Shown: positions 27,054 through 38,423 of the stretch, piece by piece | Numbering within the stretch: position 1 is the stretch's first letter | How the letters are laid out: the number at the start of each line of letters is the position of its first letter | Origin: Protonemura montana | Lineage: Eukaryota > Arthropoda > Insecta > Plecoptera > Nemouridae | Direction: 5' to 3' | Assembly: GCA_947568835.1 (NCBI GenBank) | Contig: OX387602.1 | Coordinates: 28,294,633 to 28,358,632, forward strand | DNA: 64,000 bases | The notes under the pieces: generated by a model | Databases searched by the model: none | Seen by the model: the letters and a program-made list of their open reading frames with translations, nothing else | What the model was told of the DNA's origin: nothing | Position numbers and translations under genes: made by a program

Positions 27054-30000
27054 TCCAGCCGCCCCAAAACAGACAATCACATTTCGCACATTGAAAGAAT
27101 TACTCCCACGACGCGCGACACTACGAGTAACAATCTCCCTGCGCGATCCCACCGCTGTCACCCTAATCCCGTAAACCCCATGCGTCGGCGTCGCGACGCT
27201 CTTTGACGAGTCGGTTTACTCGAGTGCTAATCGGTAATTGACTGGCCGTCGCGACGCTGTACCAGGGTGACGTCATAGTTAATAAGCATTATCAGGCGTC
27301 CCCTTGTATAACGAGCTAAGTGAAATGTCAAACTCTGCCGCGAGGAGAACATACTTTGATCGGGATTGACACGAGCGACGTCTCCCCTACGTGTGGCTGG
27401 TCGCGGAAGGATAACGAGGGATTAGATTAATTGTATGAAGAAGTTTGCAACGATGATTAAGTGACTTGCACCATGTACTTCACCATTTTTATTTTTAAAG
27501 AGTTAGAGTGCATTGTTGGTATTATGGCACATATATTGTAACTTGTATGTCAGTGAAGTGAAGGAAATATTTATTATAATAAAAAATATATTTCCAGTGA
27601 TAAGACTAAGACGAGTCAGAGAGAACCTAGAAACGATACGTTGCATCAAACCCTCCTGTCACTCATCACAATTCTCAACAACTTTATCGAAAAACACTGC
27701 CGTTTACATCCGTCAGGACAAAGAAGAGACCGTTTATTGATTAGATGGGAGTCGTTTCACTGAAACATAATAGAGAAGCGACAGCAACTCGAAACTTTCA
27801 CCCAACTTCTCGCAAAACGGCGTCCACTGAACCACAAACATGTGACCAAGTGCTGTTATTTGTCGGCCTTCCGACGCGGTACCTGTCTGTACCCATGGCC
27901 ACAAACAGCTCTGACGTCAGGAGGATGCGTGACGACTCTAGGTAAACACACCTCTAATTGGTCTAGGTACTGCAAATCGGCGGTCTCCACACAACCATGT
28001 CTCACTAATGCGCTTTTGGCGTCCCAATAATTCCATGCCAGCTTGCGTAATCGTCGTCTTCGTCTCGGAGACATTCTATTTCCATCACTGGTCCAAGATT
28101 AAGCTTCCTTTTTGCTTCTAGTTCTGAAAATAGATGCCCTGGATGAGTAGTTGCTATTTCCATGTATATTTTCGCCTTTTGTTTACTAACAAAACCCCTC
28201 ACTAAAGTAATTACTCCACTAGTATTAATGTCATTACAAATGAATGCATTTAAAGTACAACAAGTAACTACAGCGTTAGTGAGGAGGCACTTAACCTTAC
28301 AACGAATTTCAAAACTCTCTTTGGGTTTCGATGCATCTTTTGTACTGATTCAGCCCGTGCTCGCTTAAATGCATAGCGTGTTGTCTCCAGTTTCGAGCAG
28401 ATGAGTTTAAAATTACATCGCTAAAATATCTTACTTTGAGCTGAATGCAAAGTGGATTTCAAAAGTCATTTTGTCATTTCGTCGTACTGGTACTTGCCGG
28501 TCCGGTAATTTTGTCTCGGCTTACCATACGTCGCTCCAGGGCCTCGCTGCCTTCAGAGTTTCTACCAATGAAAACCCACGGAAACATTAGATAAATGAGA
28601 ACATCTTCAGCCTCAGTGAGCGCTCGCCAACTTACTTTAATATTTCATTATCAAGCACTTAAGAACTTAATGCTAATCCACCCTTCAAGTCTCTCGAATC
28701 TCGGCTTTTTATGCTCTTCGCTCAGCAATGTGGCTTAAAGAGATTGCCAATTTGGTGCTGGATCAAGACTGCGATCACAAAAATCACGTTTTATAGTTCT
28801 GTTTAGCGCTCCGGATCATATCTTATTGCACAATTATTTCTCACATTTAAGTGGCAGCGTAAAATTTAAAGTGTATATAATAAAAGCAAAATTGCCACGA
28901 TTTTCTTGGGCTCTCTGTCAATTTTATAACGTACTGAAAATATTTTGCCTCGGATAGATTTCAAGAACAGCATCTCAGTTTGAGCAGGTATCGCATATCT
29001 TTTAAATTATCTTGAGAGCAGTGGCTTTAAAAAATAGCATTTATTTATCAAATCAAAACAGTTAAACCCAGTTGAACAATAAAATAACCAATAACCCTTT
29101 ACAATTATGATATGTCCAATAAAAGTTCTGCTGCAGTTAAAAGCTAGAGGTTATATTCAATATCGCTTTAAAAAAATTAGATTCGATACACATGTATGCC
29201 ATACAAGAGTCATCCCCGATCGTATCCGCACTAACCCATTGTCTAGCTTTAAATAACGTGCTAGGTTATACAATGTATCGTTAACATTAACTGCCCTCCT
29301 CTTCGTGTATCGCTGTGTTCCAATCCCATTCCACGCCGTGTTAACGCCGACAATAAAACCACTTCGCTTTGTTTAAAATCAATTTGTTCCTATTTCGATC
29401 AAGCGTTTCTGTCGTTGGCGATCACTGTTACGCCCTCTGCAGTCATTTCGTCGCCACGTCAATGTTCTTGTCGGGAATGTGATCTTGCATCTGAACAGTA
29501 AATAATGCGTGCACGATGCGTGCGTTGGGTGCTCGCGTCACGGATCAACTTGAGGTGATCTGCGCAAGAGGAAGCAGGTCGAAACGGATATGGACACCCA
29601 CGACTCGGATGCGAAGGTAGAAGGTGTCGGGTTCGGTGCCAGTTACCAGCAACGCATGGACCTTCTTGCACGTCTTGACGTCTTGAAGGTCATGTAAAGT
29701 GGACGTGAGGTTTGCAATCGTCGTTTTGATAGCGTGCGGGGCAAGGATTTGAAAACACATTTTGACTAACCAAATTTTGATCGAAAAAGTTAAAAACACT
29801 TATGTGTTAGGAAACGTTGTTTTATTCATGTTTTCTCTATTGATTTATTTGCAATTGGAAAGCATCAAACAAATCGCGCTGTTATTACCATTGTAAATAT
29901 ACGAAAAAGCATTCATAAAATTGATAGCACTTACATAAAAAAAAAATAAAAATAATAATAACAAACAAAGCAAATAGAGTCAGTACCTAACCCATGTAAT

Positions 30001-31454
30001 TATGGAATATCGGTAGGCAGATCGCTACTTAATTACGGTTGCAGGAATGTCATTATACCATGGAATAGACCAAGCTCATATGTGAAGCGGCGACCAAATT
30101 AGTCGCCGGATCCCCAAGCCGAGTTCTGGAGAGTGACCCTTGTAGTCACCACCGTTTCGAGAGCCCGACGCGTTTTGGCAGCGAATGGAAACACGTGGAT
30201 TTCTATTTTATCCACAAAGATAAACGTTCTTTGTGTTTCTCTGAAGCTACGACACAACGCCGCGTTGTCTCGAAACACCCACTTGTCGACCGGCGACGTC
30301 TCAAGTCAAACACCAAGATCTTTGTGGTTCGTAAGTCGCCTCCGCGAGATCGGCGATTCGATTCTCAAAATTAAGTTTCTAATTCGAAAGAAACACACGC
30401 TAAGCTGCCGTTTGTTTGTCATCGACCGCAAACAGGTGCAAAAAACCGTCTTTACACATTTAGAAGCGTCTACCACATGATATTTCTTCTCTGAGATGAG
30501 CACAGAGCGACGCCCACGCACACACTGATATGCTTGGGTTTGATCATATTCGTTTTAACTTCCGATTCACTGCTGCATTGCCTCATCCCATTCGCTATCG
30601 AGAGCAAGTGACGCGAAGACAGCTAGACATTTTCCTGTTCCAAAACCTCCTTGCTTCCAAAACGACTGCAAACTCGCAGATATCATGCATCGTTAAATAT
30701 TCACAACGAAAACATTCTTTAACCAAAAATGTTCCAAAAAAACAGACAAATAATGTACTTTTATTATTATTATTACATTCCAGAATATCTGTAGAATTAA
30801 ATAAGACGTGGGTTTTTTTCGACAGTCCTGCACATTTATTGTATTATACATAGTGTTGAAAAACTCGGAATTGGTTTCTGTTTATATCCTAAGAATGCGG
30901 GGAATGTAATATTTTGACATCGCTAGTTTAGCAAGAATAAGGTTGCACGCCCTGTGGAACGCCGTGAATGTTTAGTACACGTCTAGAGAAGAAGTCTGCC
31001 GGAAGAAGTCGATCGCCTTTCGTCCGTGACGCGTGAGGGTAGCACACGCACTCGGGGTGCGTGGATACGCGTGCGGAAATGTGCTACGCTCGCACGCACT
31101 TTTCCTCTCAAGGCCGGTTGCTGCCGCATCGGTGCACGTGGTCACGGTCCGCCTGCTCGTTCTTGGACCGTTACCTACACCGAACCCACTTTAGCACCAC
31201 AAAACAATATGTTTCAAGACACGGGTGTTTCTCATGCAAATAAAGCAACGACTCTTGGATAGGGAACCAAGTTGCATTATTATTGTTATTAGTATTGTTT
31301 AATGACCAACAACAGAGGCAAGATACAATTGAAACACGGTATATGGAAACATGAATGATTAAAAACATTACATTTTACAAACTTAAGCTTATTTAAAGAG
31401 GTAACACAAGATAATTTAGTTGGTAATTGATACATTCACAAGTTTTTTGGGGCT

Positions 31455-31496
31455 GATCATGGAGCTGTTTGATCATGGAGCTGTTTTATCATGGAG
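31455..31496. repeat. 16-bp tandem repeat
   Basis: Two exact copies of GATCATGGAGCTGTTT and a third partial copy TATCATGGAG. A recent short tandem duplication. Confidence 0.9.
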
Positions 31497-31582
31497 TTTA
31501 AGTCGGGATTTGTAAGTCATCAAGAATTCTGAAAGGATGTCTATGTCAGGGTAGGTAGTTGTTATTTTATTGGAGGTAGTCA

Positions 31583-31745
31583 GTAATTAATAATTAAATA
31601 GGTATATATTTATATACATATATATATATATATATATACCTATTTTTATATGATACCTATTTATACCTACATATGTATATTATAGTATAATATATAATAA
31701 TAATAAAGATATTATTATATTATATTAATATTAAATAGGTAGTCA
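31583..31745. repeat. AT-rich block with (TA)n and nested inverted repeats
   Basis: About 160 bp of almost pure A/T. AAATAGGTATATA near 31597 faces TATATACCTATTT near 31645 across a (TA)n run (about 31618-31638), giving a long imperfect hairpin. Further AATAGGT / ACCTATT words recur up to 31742. It looks like an expanded AT microsatellite with palindromic flanks. Confidence 0.8.
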
Positions 31746-34207
31746 TTAATAAAGTATTAATTAATGCATCCGTGCTTGTGGATATTAAACCTACTCTTTG
31801 GTACCCTGAAAGGATGGTAATTACGAGCTTGCCTAGATGGTATTGGGAAGCAGATTTGAGATAGCAGTCTCGGGTTGTCAATATTGTTGTAGAGAAGTTA
31901 GTGTAAGGTAGTGGTCGGTCAGCTCCCTACTCTGTAAGAGAGTGGGTATAATTTCATTGCTAGCCTCGCTAATCACCTCATGCTTGTTAAACTGTCACCA
32001 GACAGTTTCTCGAATCCCACCAAAAGATTGATGACAACAAAAAATCCAAGCGCAATGACTCTTGTCTCTGCGACTTTACAACTTTACACTGCATCTTTGC
32101 TGCAGGTATTGCCAACAATTTTGTGTGCATTTTACGGAAAAACTGATTCGTGTTTTGCATTTTAGACGTTACGTTAAGTTTTGCGAGCCAAGAAGGAAGA
32201 AATATTGGACCGAAGGGACCGAAAGTCAATTATTAGTTTGCAGCACTATTTTTGTGATTTGTTTTAGCAAGTGGCTGGATGAAGTTTTTAAAAAACTTAC
32301 GTGCAAACTTAGAAAACCAGGAGTACCAAAACATGCCACGAATGTGCAATATCTTTCTTGTCCCAGAGACCTGTGCCACTGGTGATCGCTCACCTTTCTG
32401 GAACCCCATTGCACGACACCTGAGTCTGTTGGTGTCACCTGATGGCAGTCCATCTCATTAACGTGCCACTGTGAATTAATATCCTTCGGCACGTGTCTTT
32501 GAATGAAGTCGATGCAATGTCACGTCAAGGACCCGCCGATCCTTGAGCTCTGCTCCAATATGATTCGATGTCGCTAAGAACTTTCTTGTTACTAGTTCGG
32601 CTCAACACGACAGGATCCTATGAGTGTGGACACATTTTTATAGTTATTTTGTGTTCATGATTGGAACATTTTTGACTTATAAAGACATTATTTAGACTAT
32701 TTAAAGCACTCTAAGAACAAAATGTCTACGAAATTTTGGAGGTTTAGGATTTGGTTCCCTTCGCTCCTTTTCCTTGACTTCAAAAGAGTTCTTAAAGGGC
32801 GAAGGTATTATTCATATTTACTCATGCTTACGCATTGCAAGAATTGCTGCAATTCACCTTTCATACTGTTGTTCAAAGCCCAGCTAGAATAAAGCTTTTT
32901 TTTTACTCGAACACCAGTTCCATCCAAACTGGATCACTCAATTCAATTCGAATAAACATAATATAACAAAGCGCTTTATAATAATTGAATACAGTACGGA
33001 AAATTAATTGCTTTTCAAAAAAAAAACTCTTTGTTTTGCGTTTTGTTTTCTCATAATTTGCCATCCGTTTGAGTCGCGGACGGAGCGTCGAGAGGCACGA
33101 ACAATGCGCGATGAAATCTTTCTGTCATTTTGACTAATTATAAGGAGGAATGTTTTATCAGTCTCCACTTTACCGCGATGTCTTTGTTGCCGGTAACACA
33201 TGCACAAAATATCGCAACATGGTAATCTCGTTTGCCGGCAACGACCGCCGCAGCGCTCAAAGCAGCTCATTTTAAAATGATTTAATTACACAATTAATAA
33301 CCATCGAGTGCACAATGACTGCATGTTAATATGTAGGGCACTGCAGTCCGCTCAGTATGCGCCATGCACAATGTCCTTCATTATGGTAATCAGCTCGAGT
33401 TTTTCTTTCTTTTTTTGGGGGAAAAATACCCGTGTAGATTAATGATTGTAGAAACACGTTGTTGGTATTTTAGTTTTAGAAATAAATATGTTGGTTAATT
33501 TAAGGTAGAGGAGTAAAATATACATACGGTGTTGTTGAAAAAGTAGCACCTATAACTTGTATAGCGTACAGCACTAGTGCATGTAAAGTTTTCCGCAATT
33601 ATCGTAAAGTGTTCTGTATATGTTGTAACAATTGCAAGACCCTGATATGAATCAAAAGCCACAGTTTAAGTGACAAAAGGGGAAAAAGTAGTCTATTTTC
33701 AATCTGTCTTGGCCCTTTGGCGATGGAACAGTTCTGTCAAAGGAGGATTTGTCCTCGTCCAAGCACCCACTCAAATCAAGTTGAATTCACGCACAAAAGA
33801 AAAACTTCTATTTCGAGGGAAGGTTCCGGACAAAAATAGGACATCAGAGCCTACAGTTACGTTTGTGTCGTGCGCTGTTAAACGATGGACACGAAACAGT
33901 TATCAAACATGGAGGTGCAATACTTGATTCAAGGAACCACAGCCACGCGACAGCCTATCAGAGAGTTCCTCTATGACTGTCTTCACTTTTATGATCGCAG
34001 GGGCGTATGCCTCTCCTCTTACTAGAGCACCGACTTGTTTACTGGCAAACCCTAATAGCCAGAGAATCCTCGGAAGACATACTCCAAGGGTGCAACCCCT
34101 GGGTGCGACCGAGCCACCGAGGCGTCGGGTTTGCTCGTTGGCCGCGAGAGCGCGCTGACTGCAGCGGGGTTCGCTAGGCCCACGACTGGTCGGCGCGTTC
34201 CAGACAG

Positions 34208-34241
34208 TCAGTCCTGTGGCAACGTTGACGGAGTCAGGTCG
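34208..34241 (+). promoter_or_regulatory. Predicted Inr + DPE core promoter of the Dok-7 gene
   Basis: TCAGTC at 34208-34213 matches the arthropod initiator consensus TCAGTY. With its A (34210) taken as +1, GGTCG occupies +28 to +32 (34237-34241), a perfect match to the downstream promoter element RGWYV at the required spacing. No TATA box is evident about 30 bp upstream, as is usual for DPE promoters. The site lies 387 bp before the start codon in a locally CpG-rich patch (34080-34310). The match is seen directly; use as a start site is inferred. Confidence 0.5.
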
Positions 34242-34596
34242 CAGTCCGTTGCCTCGAAATCAGCCGGCAACTCGCGTAACCAGACTCGTCGCTACCGAGG
34301 ATTGAAGCTCGGAATATACACATTTTAGTGAAACTTTAGTTTTTAAGAGTTTTAAAGTTCTCTATCTAATTAAGTAATACGTGTTGACATTAGCTTCATT
34401 TTAATTATAAATTCTAAGTGTAAAATTACTCTTGACGGTGTTAACGTGTGTAATTTTTTTTAACTCTCGTGTCAACAAGTTGTAACTATTGACGGTGTTT
34501 TTTAGCCGTTTTAAAAATTATCCTGTTAATTGTTCTCACAGAAATTAAAATCAGTGCGCGTTATGTGCTTTGTTGTGTAAGCGGCCGACAGCAACA
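34210..34596 (+). other. Predicted 5' untranslated leader of the Dok-7 gene
   Basis: From the predicted start at 34210 to the coding ATG there is only one upstream ATG (34563). The word TTGACGGTGTT occurs twice, at 34432-34442 and 34489-34499. An acceptor-like TGTTCTCACAG ends near 34541, so a 5' UTR intron cannot be excluded; in that case the leader would be shorter and the promoter further away. Confidence 0.4.
34563..34580 (+). other. Five-codon upstream ORF (MCFVV) in the Dok-7 leader
   Basis: ATG TGC TTT GTT GTG TAA ends 16 bases before the main start codon. Its start context (CGTT before ATG) is poorer than that of the main ATG (ACAACA before ATG). A short uORF this close could lower translation or act through reinitiation; this is inference. 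Confidence 0.4.
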
Positions 34597-34653
34597 ATGG
34601 TGGATTACAATTCGATCATCGAGGGGACTGTCAAGTTTCGCGATGGAAAGAAG
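34597..34653 (+). CDS. Dok-7: Dok-7-like adaptor protein, coding exon 1
   Basis: This exon encodes the first 19 residues, MVDYNSIIEGTVKFRDGKK, and stops at a GTGAGT donor (34654) in phase 0. With exon 2 it reads straight into WKSRWCVMRKLSPVA. Human Dok-7 begins similarly, with VEGQVKLRDGKKWKSRW near residue 8, so the match covers the first strands of the pleckstrin-homology (PH) domain. In vertebrates Dok-7 is a cytoplasmic PH plus PTB adaptor that binds and activates the receptor kinase MuSK at the neuromuscular synapse; the arthropod partner is not known from this sequence. The start is chosen because ACAACAATGG is a good arthropod initiation context and the length fits the family (19 codons against 18 in human). 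The rest of the protein is not in the recognised exons. Confidence 0.9.
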
Positions 34654-35612
34654 GTGAGTGTGAACTGTTTATATCTTTCATAGAAGGTCTGCACCGGCGA
34701 CTGGTGGTAGATCGCTAAACGCCCCCCCTCCCACCTCCACCATTGGCCACCGATTTCGGATTCGAGTTCGGCTGCTTGATTGAGCGAGGACATCGGTCGA
34801 TGCCAATTCAATCGAACTCTATTAGCTCGGATGGAAATTTCTATCCGATAATCAAATGAATCGGGTAATTTAAAATGATTTACAAGCATCGGGCACGGCC
34901 AATTTGTTTGCGTTTCCCCTGCTAGCACAATTACACGCGTCGTATTTTGTTGACTTGCCTGACAGTTTTCCACAGTTCTGCTGTATGAGTTTGAAAGATG
35001 AACGACAAGTCATTTTATCGGCGACCACGTTTTTTTTTTGTAGCGAGGTTTCAAAAATCCGCGACTCTTTTTATTGAAAACCAATTAATAATTCATTGAG
35101 GCACATCATATTTATTTATTATTCGCCAACAAAAAAGGAAAAGGTAACTATATGTTTTGTGGTGTGCTTTACCTGCATTGTTTTAATCAAAACGGATATC
35201 TAAAATTAATTGAGATCTAAATAATAGTTCGACCATCCATCGTGAAGTTAGTTTGTTGCATTTTTTTGTAAAATATTTGCTCCCATGAACTATTCGAATA
35301 CTGACCGGTCACAAATCCGGCACTCGAAACCGTTTCCTATTAAAATATTACCTCTGCAAATTTCTGGCCACGACGTAATTTAATTTTATATGCATTTTCA
35401 CGAATTTCAAATTGGTCTGGCGTGATGGAAAAATATCACGGTGTCGGTGCTATGCCTGACCGAACCACCAATAATTGATTCCCAGAGCTCGGGCATAACC
35501 CCTTCACGTGAACGTGCATGATATTGATTGAAAATAGCCCAATGAATTAGTCCCTCGGCGTGGGAAATTGGCACGATTGACTAATTGATCTGGACGTTTG
35601 GTTTATTTCCAG
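34654..35612 (+). other. Dok-7 intron 1 (959 bp)
   Basis: Bounded by GTGAGT (34654) and a pyrimidine-rich tract ending TTTATTTCCAG (35612). Phase 0, between Lys19 and Trp20. No other coding or structural feature was recognised inside; a run of nine T lies at 35031-35039. Confidence 0.85.
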
Positions 35613-35658
35613 TGGAAGTCCCGGTGGTGTGTCATGCGGAAGCTGTCTCCAGTTGCAG
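35613..35658 (+). CDS. Dok-7: Dok-7-like adaptor protein, coding exon 2
   Basis: The exon has 46 bases: 15 codons (WKSRWCVMRKLSPVA, residues 20-34) plus the first base of the next codon, then a GTAAAG donor at 35659. In family members the next residue is Asp, consistent with the trailing G. WKSRW-V-RK-SPVA is the most conserved stretch of the Dok-7 PH domain, with the basic residues of the first PH strands. Human DOK7 exon 2, from memory of its c.55-100 numbering, is also 46 nt with the same phase, so exon size and phase appear conserved. Exon 3 should begin with two bases completing Asp and continue toward a Cys-Leu motif; I could not find it before 64000. Confidence 0.9.
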
Positions 35659-35966
35659 GTAAAGTGCACCGGCAACCAGTCAAAACTGCGAACCAAACAC
35701 GTGCACATCGTGTCAGAAAAGTGATTGAATTACCACGACATTTCGTAACCGAGGGTCCAACAAACCATGATAAACCTTTATATATATAAATTCCGTCGAA
35801 ATTGTGTTTATGTAGGGACCGCGTTGTCCCCTCTTCCTTTTTATACACAGGTTTTACGATGTAACTTTTACTGCCCAGTGCGACTGAAATGGCATCAACC
35901 CTATTAGCCACTCGCGGCGAAGCATTTGCAGTAAACGCATCACAGATTACAACATGGTGTCCTCAC

Positions 35967-35989
35967 AAAAAAAAAAAAAAAAAAAAAAA
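35967..35989. repeat. Poly-A run, 23 bases
   Basis: An uninterrupted run of 23 A. It could be a retrotransposon tail, but no element body or target duplication was recognised upstream. Confidence 0.95.
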
Positions 35990-37580
35990 TCGAGAATCTT
36001 TCTCCATGAAGCTATCGTAATGTGTTTTCTTTATGGCGCCATTTACCCTTTAAGAGCCGTGCGTATTTCTTCAAATACGAATTTTATATTAGTGGGCAAA
36101 GATATATTTACATTTTGGTCCATGCATGGCCGTTTTATATTGGCGTTCTTATTTCGGTATATTTTCTGTGAGTACTATCTCTAGTCCGATGAAGAAGCTG
36201 ATCGGCTATCGAAGAAGTTCTTTCTCTGTTTCGAATAACAAGACAATCGGGAATGATGCAATCACCCAAACGTTTTATCGAGTCTGCGTTGATTTTATCG
36301 CTGGCAGTTTGATTAGTTCCGATGATCGCTATGTCGTAAGGAGTAATGCAAGACGTATGTAGGTAAACATAAACTGTGGTCGTAATCAGTAGATGTAAGA
36401 TGTCTAATTGAACGCCAGGCGATAACTGACGTGTGTCAATTAGGAGCTGTCAATAGCCTGTACACAAGGCCAAACAACTAACGAACCCAGTTGCCTGATT
36501 TTTGTTTTATTTAATGAAAAATTTATAACACGTTACCATGACAAAACACATTAAGAAAAAAGTACTTTCTTGGCTAATAAGGCAAGTCTAGCTTAACTTT
36601 GTTCTTGTGTTGGACTCGTCCTTATCTTCAACTTGAATCATGTGTTAAGCAGACATGAACAAAACTGATCTATTAAACGATAAAAATAATTCGCAGTTTA
36701 AACAAGTTATTATTTACCATGAAATGAAATGTAAGATACCACAATGTCGATATTGTACATAATTACCAGTTGATTAGATAAGTCATCGACAGTTTTTTCA
36801 TTCCAGAGCACTTCCTTCTCCTGCGATATCCCTTTACACCCTCGCGGCCAACCATAACATCCCTTATCCATAAACGTGCGTCGTAAAACAAGTCTAAACC
36901 GCGTCCATTAAGCTCACTAAGGCTCGATGACCGACCAGGCTCAATGGACCTCGCCACGAGCAGCGCGATTAAAGGTGAGAGCGTTTCGCTCTCGTTCATC
37001 CTCCTTCGTTCGTTCTCGAACGAGACGAAGAGGGCCGCTGCTAATTGCGCCCGGATGCCAGGAGGGAGGTGTACTTGCATGAAACCAAGAGGATGGTTTG
37101 TACGCCCCGGGCGCCGTGGCCCGGTCGTTTACTCCTCGGCCTCGCGGTAGACAGCTCGGCTGGCCGATCGCCGCGGTCGTGTGGCGGGGAGAGGTGCAAC
37201 TCTACGTCACCGACGTACAAGTTGCTAGAGCATAAGCTCACCGACAGAACTGAGGAGGTTTTTGCGAATATTACTTGCATACTACACATTACATCACCCT
37301 TAGTTAACCTTGCAAGCGCCTAAACGTTGCGGAATGTCTCTTGCAGTCGCGACTCTCGCAGGGATAGAAAAGTCCAATTGTACGGTGTGTACCAAGGTAC
37401 CTCGGTGTCCATTGTGGTCTTGGCATGGAGTGCAGCGTCATGCTTCGCCGCGGCTGGGACGTCCATGCCAAATTCTGCACGGACACATGCATCTAGTCCA
37501 GTTGTACGCCTCTAGATCGCCATGCCACCACGGCTGCAGTCGTGACTGAAGATAGAAACTTCAGAACCTATTTTTGTTGT

Positions 37581-37644
37581 ATTTGTGGTGTTTAACGACG
37601 CACTGATTTGACATCTGGCCATGCGGCACTGGTCTAATGGCGTC
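37581..37644 (-). mobile_element. SINE-like element, 64-bp copy A
   Basis: Read on the - strand it begins GACGCCATTAGACCAGTGCC and ends GTGCGTCGTTAAACACCACA. It is the same length as copy B at 38773-38836 and nearly identical to it (differences concentrated in the middle), but inverted. Conserved core words are GCATGGCCAGAT and GTCGTTAAACACC. Two nearly identical copies 1.1 kb apart with abrupt boundaries indicate a dispersed repeat, probably the 3' part of a SINE. The family is not identified. Confidence 0.75.
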
Positions 37645-38423
37645 AGAACCAAAATATCTGTCAACTCTTTGGCCACAGAAAAATGTGTGATTCAACGACC
37701 GTTTGTATTCGCTGCAAACATGCACTACGTTTTGTTTTGCAGTTATCGCGGAAACAAATTCGATTATTGTTTCCATAATAATTATTTTTACAATAAAGGA
37801 GAGCTGATTCGGTTATTAAAAAAGTCGATTGTAGCTTGGTAATTATTAATTATCAGTATGAGACCGGACACACACGGCTAATGACAAAAACAGTCGTTGC
37901 ACGGATGACCGATAATTCGCAATGCACAAGCTACCATTAGTTGGGTAGAACGCGATGCATTGGGAAGCAATCACTCGGTGCACTGCTGCAGAACGGCCCT
38001 GAGCGTGCGAGCAAGCAGTCCCTTCTGTTTGCTGTGCTGAATCGCCATGTTGGTTGCACTAAACCAACCTCTATTACAAAAAAGCACCTAGAGTCCACTT
38101 TACTACTCATTAAATTGCGAATACCTTAAGAGTTTTTCAAATCCTGACGCTGCTGCCGGGAAGTCCTGGAAAATAAAAGGTTACTGCTTCACGAAGACAA
38201 GGCCGTGATCTGTCTGGGAACCGAACAATATCCTATCACCTGACTGGATTTCTCAAAACACGGAAAGTCCGCTTATTAAATGGCATTGACAACTGCAGAG
38301 CATTGCGATTGAAATGCAAGAACGGTTGACTGGTTTCTGGTAGAGAGATATCACCCCAGGAAACGAACACATGAAAAATATAATTGGTGTGCCAATTTCT
38401 GATGCTCTTTCCCCAAACCGAAC

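Larger units (their letters stand above)
19640..34207. other. Non-coding stretch upstream of the Dok-7 gene
   Basis: No gene recognised over 14 kb. It holds GACGCC clusters (21654-21670, 26181-26211, 27182-27200, 27246-27259), a 7-bp tandem (27022-27053), a 16-bp tandem (31455-31496) and an AT-rich palindromic block (31583-31745). Moderately GC-rich segments at 20440-20780, 21450-21800 and 25060-25330 carry anonymous frames only. Distal regulatory DNA of the downstream gene would be expected here, but nothing specific can be assigned. Confidence 0.5.

Noticed and set aside
33973-34328. Two overlapping + strand frames just upstream of the Dok-7 leader.
   Set aside because: They arise from the CpG-rich promoter patch, have no protein-like pattern and do not join the Dok-7 frame.
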